NCBI RefSeq assembly: GCF_024721155.1
Contig: NZ_JAHVAP010000005.1
Span: 248,001 to 312,000 of the forward strand
Length of the DNA: 64,000 nt
Direction: 5' to 3'
DNA from: Mucilaginibacter phenanthrenivorans
GTDB lineage: Bacteria; Bacteroidota; Bacteroidia; Sphingobacteriales; Sphingobacteriaceae
Shown: positions 54,835 through 64,000 of the stretch, in pieces
How positions within the stretch are numbered: position 1 is the first letter of the stretch
Layout of the letters: each line of letters opens with the position of its first letter
Program-made: the position numbers and the translations under genes
Notes under the pieces: model-generated
Seen by the model: only the letters and a program-made list of their open reading frames with translations
Told to the model about the DNA's origin: nothing
The model's database searches: none

Positions 54835-57738
54835 TTGAACAGGGTTTTCAAATTTCAAGTAAATAAACAAATAATATCCCTGCTTTCAGCATTGATAATT
54901 ATTACAGCAGGTTGTTCACTTGAAAAGCAAAGCGGTTTTAACCGCACCATGCAAAACCTTACCGCCCACTATAACATCCTTTTTAACGCCAGGGAGATCC
55001 TGCGGCAAAAGCAGGTAAGTTATGCCTCGGCCTTTGTTGACAATTATAATGAGCTACTGAACGTTTACCCCGACACTACAGCCCAATCGACAACACCTGA
55101 TAAAGACCTTGAGGAAGCGATAGCAAAGGCAAATAAAATTATCAATATCAAGGAGCAAAGCCACTACCAGGGTGATGCATACCTGGTTTTAGGAAAGGCG
55201 AATTACCTTGAAGGGAATTATTTTAATGCCATTGAATTTTTAAACTACGTTATTAAAACGTATCCAACGCGTATGGATCTTGTACAGGACGCCCTTGCCT
55301 GGAAGGCACGTTCATCAATGTACCTGGGCAATCTTCCCCAGGCTAAACTCGCCCTGGATACTGCAATTCAAAACATCGACCCAAAAAAGAATAAGGGCCT
55401 GATTGCCGACATTTATGCAAGCAAACTGCAATACGATATAAACGTGCAGGATTATGCCGATGGCGAGGAAATGGCGAAACAGGCAATAAGCCATTGCCAC
55501 GACGGCATGACACGCCTCCGCTGGACTTTTATTTTGAGTCAGCTGCAGGAGCTTAACCAAAAACCTGCAGAAGCTGTTAAAAACTACAACCGGATAGCAA
55601 GCAGCAACGTGTCATTCGAGATGGCCTTTAACGCCAGCTTAAACCGCATCAGGATTGAGGACGCTGCAGATGGGATTAAGACCAGCCGCACCGAACGCCT
55701 GATGACTCTTTTAAAGGAACCCAATAACAAGGAATTTAAGGACCAGATCTACTACCAGGTTGCCCAGCTGGAAATGTCCGGCAAAAATATTGACGGCGCT
55801 ATTAAAAACTATAAGCTTTCGGTTAGAACCAGCGTTAAAAACCAAAACCAAAAAGGACTAAGCTACCTGCGCCTGGCTGAGATCTACTTTAAAAACAAGG
55901 CCGACTACCTTAGCGCGAAAAAATACTATGACAGTACCGTCACCACCCTGCCGGTTAACTATCCGGGCTACGCCGCCGTGAAAAAAATTAGCGTAAACCT
56001 GCAGCTGCTGGCGAACAACTACCAAATTATTTTGCGGGAGGATACCTTGCAGGCATTGGCCAAAATGGACGAAGGGGCACGCAATAAGATAATTGATAAA
56101 ATGGTTACCGACCAAACGCTGCAACAACAGGCCGATTTGGCTGCCGCATCTTTATCAAGCACTGTAACGGAAACCGTAAACTCAGGGCCCCGGTCGGGAA
56201 AGGCTGGAACGGGTGCTACATTTTATTTTTATAACAATAATGCGGTAAGCCAGGGGTATGGCGATTTTAAACGCAAATGGGGCGACCGTAAGCTGGAGGA
56301 CAACTGGCGGAGAAGCAGCCGTTCAAACAGTGATGTAACGGCTAATCAGATGAATTCGGCAGCGGCGGATCCTGATGCGCCGGTAAGCGGACAGCCGGGA
56401 GCCAGGCCAAAACCAGGTATTGCCAGTGGCTATCGGAAGGAACTTCTTGACGGGTTGCCCCTCACTTCTGAACGCCTTGCCCAATCAAACGTGAAAATTT
56501 ATAACGCCTACACCGATATAGGAAATTTCTATCGTGATGTTTTGGGTGATAAAAAGGAGGCGATAAATATCTATGAGTTGATCTTACGCCGATTTCCGAA
56601 CGATCCGAATATTGCCGCGGTATATTATAGCTTATATAGGTTATATAGCGATGTCGACAAATCAAAGTCAGATCATTATAAGGATCTGCTGCTAAAAAAC
56701 TATGCTGATACGCCATTTGCCAAAATAATTTCGGACCCTGATTTTGCAAAAAAACTGGAAGACCAGGATGCTGAATTCACGCAAGCCTATAATAAGGTGT
56801 TTGACCTGTATGCCGCCAAAAAGTATAGCCAGGTAATAACCGGTGTTCCACAGATGCTAAAACAATATCCCGGCAATAAGTTCGGCCCTCAGCTGTATTA
56901 CCTTAAAACAATTGCCGAGGGGCATAATGAAAAGGTAGGGCCCTTCACCGACAGCCTGAAGCAAATTGTCCAAAAATTTCCGGACGATAAGTTGATTACG
57001 CCGTTGGTAAGCCAACAATTAACTTACATCAATACCAACCAGGCCGAATTGCTGGCGCGGCCGGTAGTACTTACTGACGATAATCCGCTTGATCTGCCAT
57101 TTACCCTAAATCCTGCCTTTAAAGAAGAAACAGCATACCGCCCGTCAGTAAATCCGTTTGCCGTTAACCAGCAGCCACAGGTAAGGATTGAAAGACAACA
57201 GCAGGTAACAACGGCACAAATAGCCCAGGCGCCTAAAATAACAACCACAACCAATCAACCTGCTATTAAACAAATTGAACTACCAGTTCCGGAGGCTCCC
57301 CGCGTAGCTGACAGAGTGGATACCATAGCACAGGCAAAGGTGCCCGCGATTAAGATGCCGGATATTGTCCCCTCAATTTTTTTATCAAACGATAGCACCA
57401 ACTATTATTTTGCAGTAAATGTAAAAAGCGGAACAACTAATTTGGCGTCGTCGCGTTTTGGTTTTGGGCAATTTAACAGGGCCATGTATGCGGGAAAGGG
57501 AATAAAACACCAACTATTGCCTGTCGGCGCAGATAATCAGGTTATATACGTGGGGCGCTTTTACTCGCTTGCCGATGTTAAAAAATATGCCCGCGCAATT
57601 GTGCAGTTGTTACCCGATATTATGAAGGTGCCCAAGGATAAATACAGCTTTTTTATTATAACACAGGAAAATCTGAATAAATTAGCCGACGCAAAAACCC
57701 TGGATAGCTACATAGACTACTATCAAAGAAATTTTTAA
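54835..57738 (+). CDS. sprE: SprE/PorW-like type IX secretion lipoprotein (TPR)
   Basis: A 967-residue protein that begins with TTG; no closer ATG keeps the signal peptide. LLSALIIITAGCSLEK is a lipobox with cysteine at residue 27. The following FNRTMQNLTAHYNILFNARE and many TPR-like units (YLVLGKANYLEGNYFNAIEF, FNDPNIAAVYYSLYRLY-like) match SprE/PorW, which type IX secretion and gliding require. The C-terminal 110 residues (YFAVNVKSGTTNLASSRFG) are conserved too. It sits next to the ATP synthase genes, an arrangement I recall from other Bacteroidota. Confidence 0.82.
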   Translation: MNRVFKFQVNKQIISLLSALIIITAGCSLEKQSGFNRTMQNLTAHYNILFNAREILRQKQVSYASAFVDNYNELLNVYPDTTAQSTTPDKDLEEAIAKANKIINIKEQSHYQGDAYLVLGKANYLEGNYFNAIEFLNYVIKTYPTRMDLVQDALAWKARSSMYLGNLPQAKLALDTAIQNIDPKKNKGLIADIYASKLQYDINVQDYADGEEMAKQAISHCHDGMTRLRWTFILSQLQELNQKPAEAVKNYNRIASSNVSFEMAFNASLNRIRIEDAADGIKTSRTERLMTLLKEPNNKEFKDQIYYQVAQLEMSGKNIDGAIKNYKLSVRTSVKNQNQKGLSYLRLAEIYFKNKADYLSAKKYYDSTVTTLPVNYPGYAAVKKISVNLQLLANNYQIILREDTLQALAKMDEGARNKIIDKMVTDQTLQQQADLAAASLSSTVTETVNSGPRSGKAGTGATFYFYNNNAVSQGYGDFKRKWGDRKLEDNWRRSSRSNSDVTANQMNSAAADPDAPVSGQPGARPKPGIASGYRKELLDGLPLTSERLAQSNVKIYNAYTDIGNFYRDVLGDKKEAINIYELILRRFPNDPNIAAVYYSLYRLYSDVDKSKSDHYKDLLLKNYADTPFAKIISDPDFAKKLEDQDAEFTQAYNKVFDLYAAKKYSQVITGVPQMLKQYPGNKFGPQLYYLKTIAEGHNEKVGPFTDSLKQIVQKFPDDKLITPLVSQQLTYINTNQAELLARPVVLTDDNPLDLPFTLNPAFKEETAYRPSVNPFAVNQQPQVRIERQQQVTTAQIAQAPKITTTTNQPAIKQIELPVPEAPRVADRVDTIAQAKVPAIKMPDIVPSIFLSNDSTNYYFAVNVKSGTTNLASSRFGFGQFNRAMYAGKGIKHQLLPVGADNQVIYVGRFYSLADVKKYARAIVQLLPDIMKVPKDKYSFFIITQENLNKLADAKTLDSYIDYYQRNF

Positions 57739-57743
57739 TTGTT

Positions 57744-59984
57744 ATGATCATTAAACTCGCCCCGCAGGATATACGACGATACAACTGGTATATATGGAAA
57801 ACCGTGATCAGTTGTTTCCTACTATTCGTATTGTTGCTTGTAGCAACCTTTTTTGGAGCCTTTGGTCCATTACCGGGCTTTCGAGCTATTGAAAATCCAA
57901 AAAGCAACCAGGCATCAGAGGTGTTGGCGGCAGATAAAACTGTCTTAGGCACCTATTATGTTCAAAACCGGTCGAGTGTAAACTATTCCCAATTATCACC
58001 TAACGTGGTTAATGCACTAATAGCCACTGAAGACACCCGTTTTTACGAACACTCCGGCATCGATTTTCAACGCTTACCCAGCCTTATTTTTTTTAACCTG
58101 ATAGGTAGCAAGCAAGGGGGTAGTACCATAACCCAGCAACTGGCAAAAAACCTTTTCTCGAATGGTGGATCACATAATCCATTTGTCCGTTTTACACAAA
58201 AATTGAAGGAATGGATCATTTCAATCGAGCTGGAACGCCGCTATACCAAGCAGGAAATTGTAACCATGTATCTAAATACAGTCGATTTCGGTGCCTACAA
58301 TACGTTCGGTATAAAATCAGCAGCCCGCACCTATTTTAGCGTTAGTCCTGATAAACTTACGCCCGACCAAGCCGCATTGCTTGTAGGAATGCTGAAGGGG
58401 ACAGGCTATTATTCGCCCATCAGGCATCCGGACAGGGCTTTGGCTCGTCGCAACACTATCCTGGAATTAATGGATAAACAGGGATTTTTAAGCGGCGGCC
58501 AGGTAGAAGAGCTGAAACAAAAACCTATTGGCATTAACTTTAGCCCGAATACGCATAATGATGGGCCGGCGCCCTATTTCAGGGCAGTGTTAAAACAAGA
58601 GATCCAGAAGATCTTTAAGGATCAGAACATCGTTCAATCCGATGGCACGCAATATGACCTTGACCGGGACGGATTAAAGATCTATACTACCATTGATGCC
58701 ACCATGCAAAATTATGCCGAAGAGGCCCAGCAGGAATATATGGGCACCTTACAGGCACAATTTGATGCCCAGTGGCGTGGTGTTAACCGGGCAAAAAATA
58801 TCAAAAACTACAAATTACTGCTTGACCAGGGTATGTTCCGGTCTGACAGGTACAAGCAGTTGCATGAAGAAGGAAAGTCGGATGATGAAATAAGACAAAA
58901 TTTTGATACTCCCGACAGCCTCGAGCTTTTTACCTGGCATGGGGATATTGATACGTTAATGAAACCTATCGACTCAATGGTTTACAGCAAAATGATGCTC
59001 CGTAACTCCATGATGAGCATGGACCCCACCACCGGCTATGTAAAGGCATGGGTAGGTGGTACAAACTTTGAGCATTTTAAATACGACCAGGTGAAGCTTG
59101 GCACACGGCAGGTAGGTTCAACTGCAAAACCGTTTACTTATGCTGTGGCTATTGAGAACGGCTTTTCACCTTGCCAGGAGGTTGATAACGTACCTATTAC
59201 TATAACCGGCTATGGCACGCCATGGCAACCTAAACAATCATCATCTGATTATTTACAAGGGTCAATAACCTTACGAAAAGCATTGGGTTATTCACAAAAC
59301 TACGTGGCCGCCTATGTGATGAATGAGGTTAAGCCGATCCCGGTGATGGAGCTTATAAAAAAGATGGGCATCACCAGCGATGTACCGCCCTACCCTTCTA
59401 TTTGCCTGGGAACATTTAATGCATCAGTATTTGATATGACAGGTGCATACTCAGTATTTGCCAACCACGGCACATGGACAGAACCTACTTATATCCTGCG
59501 CATTGAGGATAGGAACGGCAACGTGATCTACACGCACACTCCTAAGGTTGTACAGGCTATGGATGCACAGACCGCCTATGTAATGACTTATATGCTTAAA
59601 GGTGTTATAGAGGATGGTACAGGATCGAGGTTAAGGGGCAGATACAAAATGACGAACCCGATCGGCGGCAAAACAGGCACCACCCAGGAAAACTCCGACG
59701 GTTGGTTCATGGGGATTACCCCACAACTGGTTACCGGAGTATGGACCGGCTGCGAGGACCGTGATATTCACTTCCGTTCAACCCGCATGGGCGAGGGCGC
59801 TAACTCAGCCCTTCCTATATTTGCGGGCTTTATGCGGCGGGTCTACGACAATCCCTCCCTCGGCATTAAAAGAAATGTTGACTTTGATGCACCGAAATCC
59901 GGCGTTAATATTGTGATGGATTGTAATGCCTATAAACAGCAGCAACAGGGGACGGGAGATGTGGATAAAAAGTTAGGATTTTAA
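57744..59984 (+). CDS. Class A penicillin-binding protein (PBP1a-like)
   Basis: A 746-residue bifunctional peptidoglycan synthase. One N-terminal helix (CFLLFVLLLVATFFGAFG) anchors it. The glycosyltransferase domain has ATEDTRFYEHSGID, GGSTITQQLAKNLF and RRYTKQEIVTMYLN. The transpeptidase domain carries the active serine in GSTAKPFTYA (SxxK), a SQN and GGKTGTTQENSDGWF (KTG). It follows sprE after 5 bp and may be co-expressed. Confidence 0.95.
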   Translation: MIIKLAPQDIRRYNWYIWKTVISCFLLFVLLLVATFFGAFGPLPGFRAIENPKSNQASEVLAADKTVLGTYYVQNRSSVNYSQLSPNVVNALIATEDTRFYEHSGIDFQRLPSLIFFNLIGSKQGGSTITQQLAKNLFSNGGSHNPFVRFTQKLKEWIISIELERRYTKQEIVTMYLNTVDFGAYNTFGIKSAARTYFSVSPDKLTPDQAALLVGMLKGTGYYSPIRHPDRALARRNTILELMDKQGFLSGGQVEELKQKPIGINFSPNTHNDGPAPYFRAVLKQEIQKIFKDQNIVQSDGTQYDLDRDGLKIYTTIDATMQNYAEEAQQEYMGTLQAQFDAQWRGVNRAKNIKNYKLLLDQGMFRSDRYKQLHEEGKSDDEIRQNFDTPDSLELFTWHGDIDTLMKPIDSMVYSKMMLRNSMMSMDPTTGYVKAWVGGTNFEHFKYDQVKLGTRQVGSTAKPFTYAVAIENGFSPCQEVDNVPITITGYGTPWQPKQSSSDYLQGSITLRKALGYSQNYVAAYVMNEVKPIPVMELIKKMGITSDVPPYPSICLGTFNASVFDMTGAYSVFANHGTWTEPTYILRIEDRNGNVIYTHTPKVVQAMDAQTAYVMTYMLKGVIEDGTGSRLRGRYKMTNPIGGKTGTTQENSDGWFMGITPQLVTGVWTGCEDRDIHFRSTRMGEGANSALPIFAGFMRRVYDNPSLGIKRNVDFDAPKSGVNIVMDCNAYKQQQQGTGDVDKKLGF

Positions 59985-60008
59985 ATTTAACTCAATAGCT
60001 AATACAAA

Positions 60009-60106
60009 ATTGTCATTGCGAGCGATAGCGTGGCAACCTCGTCGTCATATATGGCGCAAATGCACGGCGACAAGGTTGCTTCGTCGTTCCTCCTCGCAAT
60101 GACAAT
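60009..60106. repeat. GTCATTGCGAGG-type hairpin element, copy 3
   Basis: The outer arms ATTGTCATTGCGAG and CTCGCAATGACAAT are perfect 14-bp complements, with inner arms GCAACCTCGTCG and CGACAAGGTTGC. It fills the gap after the penicillin-binding protein. Confidence 0.85.
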
Positions 60107-60173
60107 ATTTATTTTCGGCTTCCAACTGTTAAACAAATATTTGCTATAAGTTGGCCAATGAACCAGTGAACTA

Positions 60174-61982
60174 ATGAACAATTTCGATTATAGAGCCGTA
60201 TTAAAAAACATCCCTCACCGTCCCGGCATTTACCAGTTTTGGGACGATGAAAAGGAACTGATCTATATCGGTAAGGCTAAGGATCTGCGCAACCGGGTTA
60301 CCAGCTATTTTAATAAGGATAACCACGTAAATGCCAAGACGAGGGTATTGGTATCAAAGATCAGAAATATAACCTTTACCATTGTTGATACCGAGGTTGA
60401 TGCGTGGCTTTTGGAAAACAGCCTGATAAAAAAACACCAGCCACGTTACAACGTGATGCTGAAGGATGATAAGACCTATCCCTGGATCATCATCAAAAAT
60501 GAAAACTATCCCCGCATCTTCTGGACAAGGCGCATCGTTCGTGATGGCTCAAAATACCTGGGACCGTATGCATCTGTGAGCATGATGCACAACATACTCG
60601 GGTTGATAAAGGAGACTTTCCCGTTGCGTACCTGCAACCTGAACCTTAGTCGCGAGAATATTGAAAAAGGTAAGTTTAAGGTATGTTTGGAATACCAACT
60701 GGGCAACTGCAAGGGCCCCTGCCAGGACTACCAGAGCGAGCAGGATTATGATCACAGTATTGAAGAAATAACCGATATACTAAACGGCAAGATCGGCGCG
60801 GTGTTGCGCAACCTTAAGGCAGATATGGAGAAGGCCGTGTCTGAAATGAATTACGAAGGCGCACACCGGCTGAAAAGGAAATTCGAACTACTGGAAAACT
60901 ACCAGAGCAAATCAACCGTGGTAAATTCATCCATAACTGATGTGGATGTTTTCAGTATTGCTTCAGAGGAAAAATACGCTTTTGTGAACTATTTAAAGGT
61001 GATGAACGGCACCATCATACAAACGCAAACCATAGAGCTCAAAAAGCGCCTGGATGAAAGTGACGAGGAGTTGCTTACCCTGGCCATCTCAGAATTCAGG
61101 AGCCGCTATGATAGTCATTCAAAAGAGATCATCGTGCCATTTGACATCGACCTTGACGATGCCAAAATAAAGTTCACCGTGCCAAAGCTTGGCGAAAAAA
61201 AGAAGCTGCTTGAACTCTCACAAAAAAATGTTCATTTCTTTAAACGCGACAAGCTTGACCAATACGAAAAGCTAAATCCCGAGATCCGCACCGACCGTCT
61301 GCTTACCCAAATGATGAAGGATCTCCGGATGAACCAGTTGCCACGACATATCGAGTGCTTCGATAACTCTAACTTCCAGGGCAAATACCCGGTTTCGGCA
61401 ATTGTGGTGTTTAAAGATGCAAAGCCGTCGAAGAAGGATTATCGTCATTTTAACGTGAAGACAGTCGAGGGCCCGGATGACTTTGCAACTATGGAAGAGG
61501 CTGTTCACCGTCGCTACCGCCGCATGCTCGACGAAGGCACCGAACTGCCTCAGCTGATAGTTATCGATGGAGGAAAGGGCCAGTTATCATCTGCATTAAA
61601 AAGCTTAAAACTGCTGGGTATTGATAAGCAGGTAACAGTGATCGGTATCGCCAAACGACTGGAGGAGTTATATTACCCCGGCGATCAATATCCATTATAC
61701 CTCGATAAAAAATCAGAGACGTTAAAGGTTATTCAGCAATTAAGGGATGAAGCACACCGTTTCGGCATAACATTTCACCGTAAAAAACGGGATAAGGGAA
61801 CCCTTGTCACCGAGCTTGAACTGATTGAAGGCATTGGAAAAACCACCGCCGAAAAGCTGTTGAAGTACTTCAAATCAGTGAAAAAGATACGCGCTGCAAC
61901 AGAAACTGAATTATTGGAAGTAGTGAATACCAAACAGGCAAAGGCTATTATTTCGTATTTTGGTGATGACGCCAGTGATTAG
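60174..61982 (+). CDS. uvrC: Excinuclease ABC subunit C
   Basis: A 602-residue nuclease that cuts on both sides of a DNA lesion in nucleotide excision repair. The GIY-YIG domain (PGIYQFWDDEKELIYIGKA) makes the 3' cut. The UVR motif LKADMEKAVSEMNYEGAHRL binds UvrB. The RNase H-like domain (HIECFDNSNFQGKYPVSAI, then VIDGGKGQLSSALKSL) makes the 5' cut, and a C-terminal helix-hairpin-helix closes it. The ATG at 60174 lies in an ATGAAC word-like tract. Confidence 0.97.
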   Translation: MNNFDYRAVLKNIPHRPGIYQFWDDEKELIYIGKAKDLRNRVTSYFNKDNHVNAKTRVLVSKIRNITFTIVDTEVDAWLLENSLIKKHQPRYNVMLKDDKTYPWIIIKNENYPRIFWTRRIVRDGSKYLGPYASVSMMHNILGLIKETFPLRTCNLNLSRENIEKGKFKVCLEYQLGNCKGPCQDYQSEQDYDHSIEEITDILNGKIGAVLRNLKADMEKAVSEMNYEGAHRLKRKFELLENYQSKSTVVNSSITDVDVFSIASEEKYAFVNYLKVMNGTIIQTQTIELKKRLDESDEELLTLAISEFRSRYDSHSKEIIVPFDIDLDDAKIKFTVPKLGEKKKLLELSQKNVHFFKRDKLDQYEKLNPEIRTDRLLTQMMKDLRMNQLPRHIECFDNSNFQGKYPVSAIVVFKDAKPSKKDYRHFNVKTVEGPDDFATMEEAVHRRYRRMLDEGTELPQLIVIDGGKGQLSSALKSLKLLGIDKQVTVIGIAKRLEELYYPGDQYPLYLDKKSETLKVIQQLRDEAHRFGITFHRKKRDKGTLVTELELIEGIGKTTAEKLLKYFKSVKKIRAATETELLEVVNTKQAKAIISYFGDDASD

Positions 61983-62016
61983 AGACCGGAGGTTAGGGAT
62001 TAGAAAATGCTATCGC

Positions 62017-62088
62017 TGCGAGTTACGCTATCGCTAAACTCGCGGCAGTAAAAAGAACAAAGGCCATTGCATCCGCAATGGCCTTTGT
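62017..62088. terminator. Convergent terminator hairpin after uvrC
   Basis: A perfect 14-bp stem, ACAAAGGCCATTGC with its complement, closes over ATCC at 62057-62088, between uvrC and gldN which converge. A smaller hairpin (CTGCGAGTT..AACTCGCGGCAG) precedes it at 62017-62048. Confidence 0.7.
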
Positions 62089-62141
62089 ATATCTATTCGG
62101 AAGAAACTAATCTCTGGTCTCTAACCTCTAATCAACTATCA

Positions 62142-63110
62142 CTAATACTGCCACAAATTAAGTTCCCAATCCATCAGGTTCTTCTTTATTCGTTCGGACT
62201 CGTATAGTTTATCTATACCATTGGCATAATCCTTTATTCGTTCATCCTTGTCGTTTGATTCTTTCACGATATAGCTTGTAAAAAGCCGTTTCACTAAAGC
62301 GTCATCAAAGCTCAGACCGGTGGCATCGTTGTTACGATTAACCACTTCCTTGGTTGCAAGAATATGCCTTGCTTCCTGGAAATACACCCAAAATGCAGGC
62401 TGGTAATCTTCATTAGTACCTATCTTAACCTTCACCAATGGCGCAATACCAATGATCCGTGGTTCAAAAATAGAACGCTGCCTGTCAAACACCCAATCCT
62501 CCTTTATACGGAACTTCACTACGCTATCCGCGTTAAATTCGCCTGCCTGTAGTTTGGAGCCTATTTTCTCGCCGGTGTTCTTATCAAACTGATCAACCAC
62601 GCTACTATCGGCCATTCTTGATCGCGCTTTTCCCGGAGCGAGTGGCGTTAAAAAGCTATCGCCTCCCGGATCAGCAGTGGTATTTGTTGGATCGTAGGCT
62701 GTTAATTCACCTGCATCAATTGCCGTTAACAAAATATCAATCAGGCGTTGCTTTGGCGAAGCCAGGTACGCGTTCATCTTTTCACGAATATCAATTTCGC
62801 GCCAAATTCGCTTCACAAAAGCAGCATCAGATTCCCTTAGGTTAGCATACGGCGTAACCTTCGCGCTTAAGATGTTAGCCTTTTTAAAATAACCATCCAA
62901 GGGCCTTTCAAAAGGCTTTGCAGGCCCAGCGACCACTTTTTTGGTGGTATCGGTAGGTACAGCGCTCATTGTTGTTGGATTAACCGCAGCGGGCTGGTTA
63001 GCCGGTTGTTGCGTTGTTTGTGCAGGCTTTGCAGCCGGCTTTTTCCTGCGCCTTTGTGCATATGATGATATGCAGGCAAGGCAAAGTAATACAACTAAAA
63101 TCCTTTTCAT
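62142..63110 (-). CDS. gldN: Gliding motility/type IX secretion protein GldN
   Basis: The ATG at 63110 (MKRILVVLLCLACISSYAQ) gives a signal peptide and 322 residues. A basic, proline- and glutamine-rich stretch (RRRKKPAAKPAQTTQQPA) precedes the conserved domain with VKRIWREIDIREKMNAYL and AFWVYFQEARHILATKEVVN. GldN/PorN, with GldK, forms the periplasmic ring of the type IX secretion system. It begins 7 bp after the gldM stop, as in the usual gldKLMN order. Confidence 0.94.
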   Translation of the reverse strand: MKRILVVLLCLACISSYAQRRRKKPAAKPAQTTQQPANQPAAVNPTTMSAVPTDTTKKVVAGPAKPFERPLDGYFKKANILSAKVTPYANLRESDAAFVKRIWREIDIREKMNAYLASPKQRLIDILLTAIDAGELTAYDPTNTTADPGGDSFLTPLAPGKARSRMADSSVVDQFDKNTGEKIGSKLQAGEFNADSVVKFRIKEDWVFDRQRSIFEPRIIGIAPLVKVKIGTNEDYQPAFWVYFQEARHILATKEVVNRNNDATGLSFDDALVKRLFTSYIVKESNDKDERIKDYANGIDKLYESERIKKNLMDWELNLWQY

Positions 63111-63117
63111 AATCATT

Positions 63118-64000
63118 TTAATTAGCAATTAATACAATCGCGTCGAGTCCCCTTTGTGTGCCATCAGGACCAACGGCTATAATATCTTTAAACACAACAG
63201 TTGTACCTGGTGAAACAGTGCTCATTGCTGAACGCATTGCACTTGACAGATCAGCGCCGGTAGTACTAAAAGTAACAACATCCTGGCGTGGTTTTGCAAT
63301 TTGCAACGCAAAACGGGTCACCGTAAATTTAGCATCGAAATCAAAGCCCTCAAGTTTTGCGAAAAGTCTATCCTGCGCACGTAAATTGGCTGCACTGGTG
63401 TTACCACTGCTCTTGCCTGCAAATTGCGGCTTAGGATCAGGGATTCTTTTGGTACGGAACAATGTACTGCCCAGGTTTGTAAGTTTACCTGATACCATAC
63501 CTGATACGTTGATAGTTGCAGTACCTATGCTGTTTACCGTAGCAGTGTAGTGTCCGTCTGAGCCGCTTAAACTACCACTACTCATACTTACGCGCAGATC
63601 TGATTTTGCAATTCCAGGGGCAGAAACAGATACCGGGTTAGGTACCCCAATATACAATACGTTCATTTTATCAGGTGATACCACTGCCGATGGTTTTGCA
63701 ACCATATAGCTTTGTGTAGGCGTAGTATATGTTTTTATAGTTCCGTCCGTTTGTTTAACATTTATAGTAGCAGACCATGTTTTTAAACCTTCACTGCTTG
63801 TATTGCCGGTATACTTGCCTTTACCTGATTCCGTAGGTAATGGAGAACCGCCTACGGTAATTGTAGGAGATAATTTCGAATCATAGGCAGTAAGGAAAAC
63901 ATCTGCCGTATAAGTTTGGCCTACCAATACATAACTTGTAGGGGCCACGGCTACTGCATCAAAGTGATCAAGATTTACCTGGGCCTTATCAACCTCCACT
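63118..64000 (-). CDS. gldM: GldM (partial, N-terminus outside window)
   Basis: The C-terminal 293 residues or so are present; the frame continues past the window end. It shows the repeated Ig-like folds of the GldM periplasmic arm (AVAPTSYVLVGQTYTADVFL, PDKMNVLYIGVPNPVSVSA and the last domain ending DAIVLIAN). GldM with GldL forms the proton-driven motor of type IX secretion and gliding. gldK and gldL should lie further upstream, beyond the window. Confidence 0.93.
   Translation of the reverse strand, partial: VEVDKAQVNLDHFDAVAVAPTSYVLVGQTYTADVFLTAYDSKLSPTITVGGSPLPTESGKGKYTGNTSSEGLKTWSATINVKQTDGTIKTYTTPTQSYMVAKPSAVVSPDKMNVLYIGVPNPVSVSAPGIAKSDLRVSMSSGSLSGSDGHYTATVNSIGTATINVSGMVSGKLTNLGSTLFRTKRIPDPKPQFAGKSSGNTSAANLRAQDRLFAKLEGFDFDAKFTVTRFALQIAKPRQDVVTFSTTGADLSSAMRSAMSTVSPGTTVVFKDIIAVGPDGTQRGLDAIVLIAN

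Overview
The window reads as chromosomal DNA of a member of the Bacteroidota, most likely Sphingobacteriaceae and close to Mucilaginibacter or Pedobacter. This rests on the type IX secretion/gliding genes (gldM, gldN, sprE/porW), an F-ATPase cluster with a long-N-terminus a subunit and no beta or epsilon gene, a DUF4293 protein, GH9 and GH53 glycanases, promoter boxes of the TAnnTTTG type, and the repeat families between genes. The taxon is inferred from gene content, not from a marker search.

Layout. 1-5.9 kb: a minus-strand histidine utilisation operon, MarR regulator-hutH-hutU-hutI-glutamate formimidoyltransferase (the last runs off the window start), with a perfect 24-bp palindrome just upstream of the regulator. 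6-12.9 kb: DinB-like protein and HxlR regulator, a patatin-like phospholipase, a ferredoxin with a thioredoxin-reductase-like ferredoxin reductase, a LysR regulator and a VOC protein. 13-18 kb: a large TTGACTC heptamer array, an ECF sigma factor with a cupin anti-sigma factor, a GH9 glucanase, two small orphan proteins and a foldback repeat element. 18-23 kb: serS, rsmI, lnt, and a response regulator coupled to an N-acetylglucosamine-type kinase. 23.5-29.5 kb: a MarR-controlled RND efflux operon. 29.7-37.4 kb: M61 and M28 peptidases, Ku, a GH53 galactanase, a TM2 protein and a toxin-antitoxin pair. 37.4-48.6 kb: gcvP, an orphan double-glycine-leader cysteine-rich peptide, a DEAD-box helicase, a hydrolase, truA and an ABC exporter. 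48.8-54.8 kb: atpG-A-H-F-E-B plus two small AtpI-like proteins. 54.8-64 kb: sprE, a class A penicillin-binding protein, uvrC, gldN and the end of gldM.

The genes form recognisable units: histidine to glutamate catabolism, an efflux pump, the core of ATP synthase, and parts of the type IX secretion machinery. Most other genes are single housekeeping or envelope genes.

The least explained material lies between genes. (a) A small peptide gene at 40819-40995 has a double-glycine leader and six cysteines but no maturation genes nearby. (b) A recurring intergenic structure consists of two inverted arms, each built of degenerate 7-10 nt near-tandem words; one case has expanded into a heptamer array of about 21 units, and others sit inside the ATP synthase operon. 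Related word-like tracts follow stop codons directly, including an identical 32-mer after two unrelated genes. (c) Three copies of a GTCATTGCGAGG-type hairpin element and a composite foldback element at 17.7-18.0 kb are also present. I saw no tRNA, rRNA, CRISPR array or intact insertion sequence.
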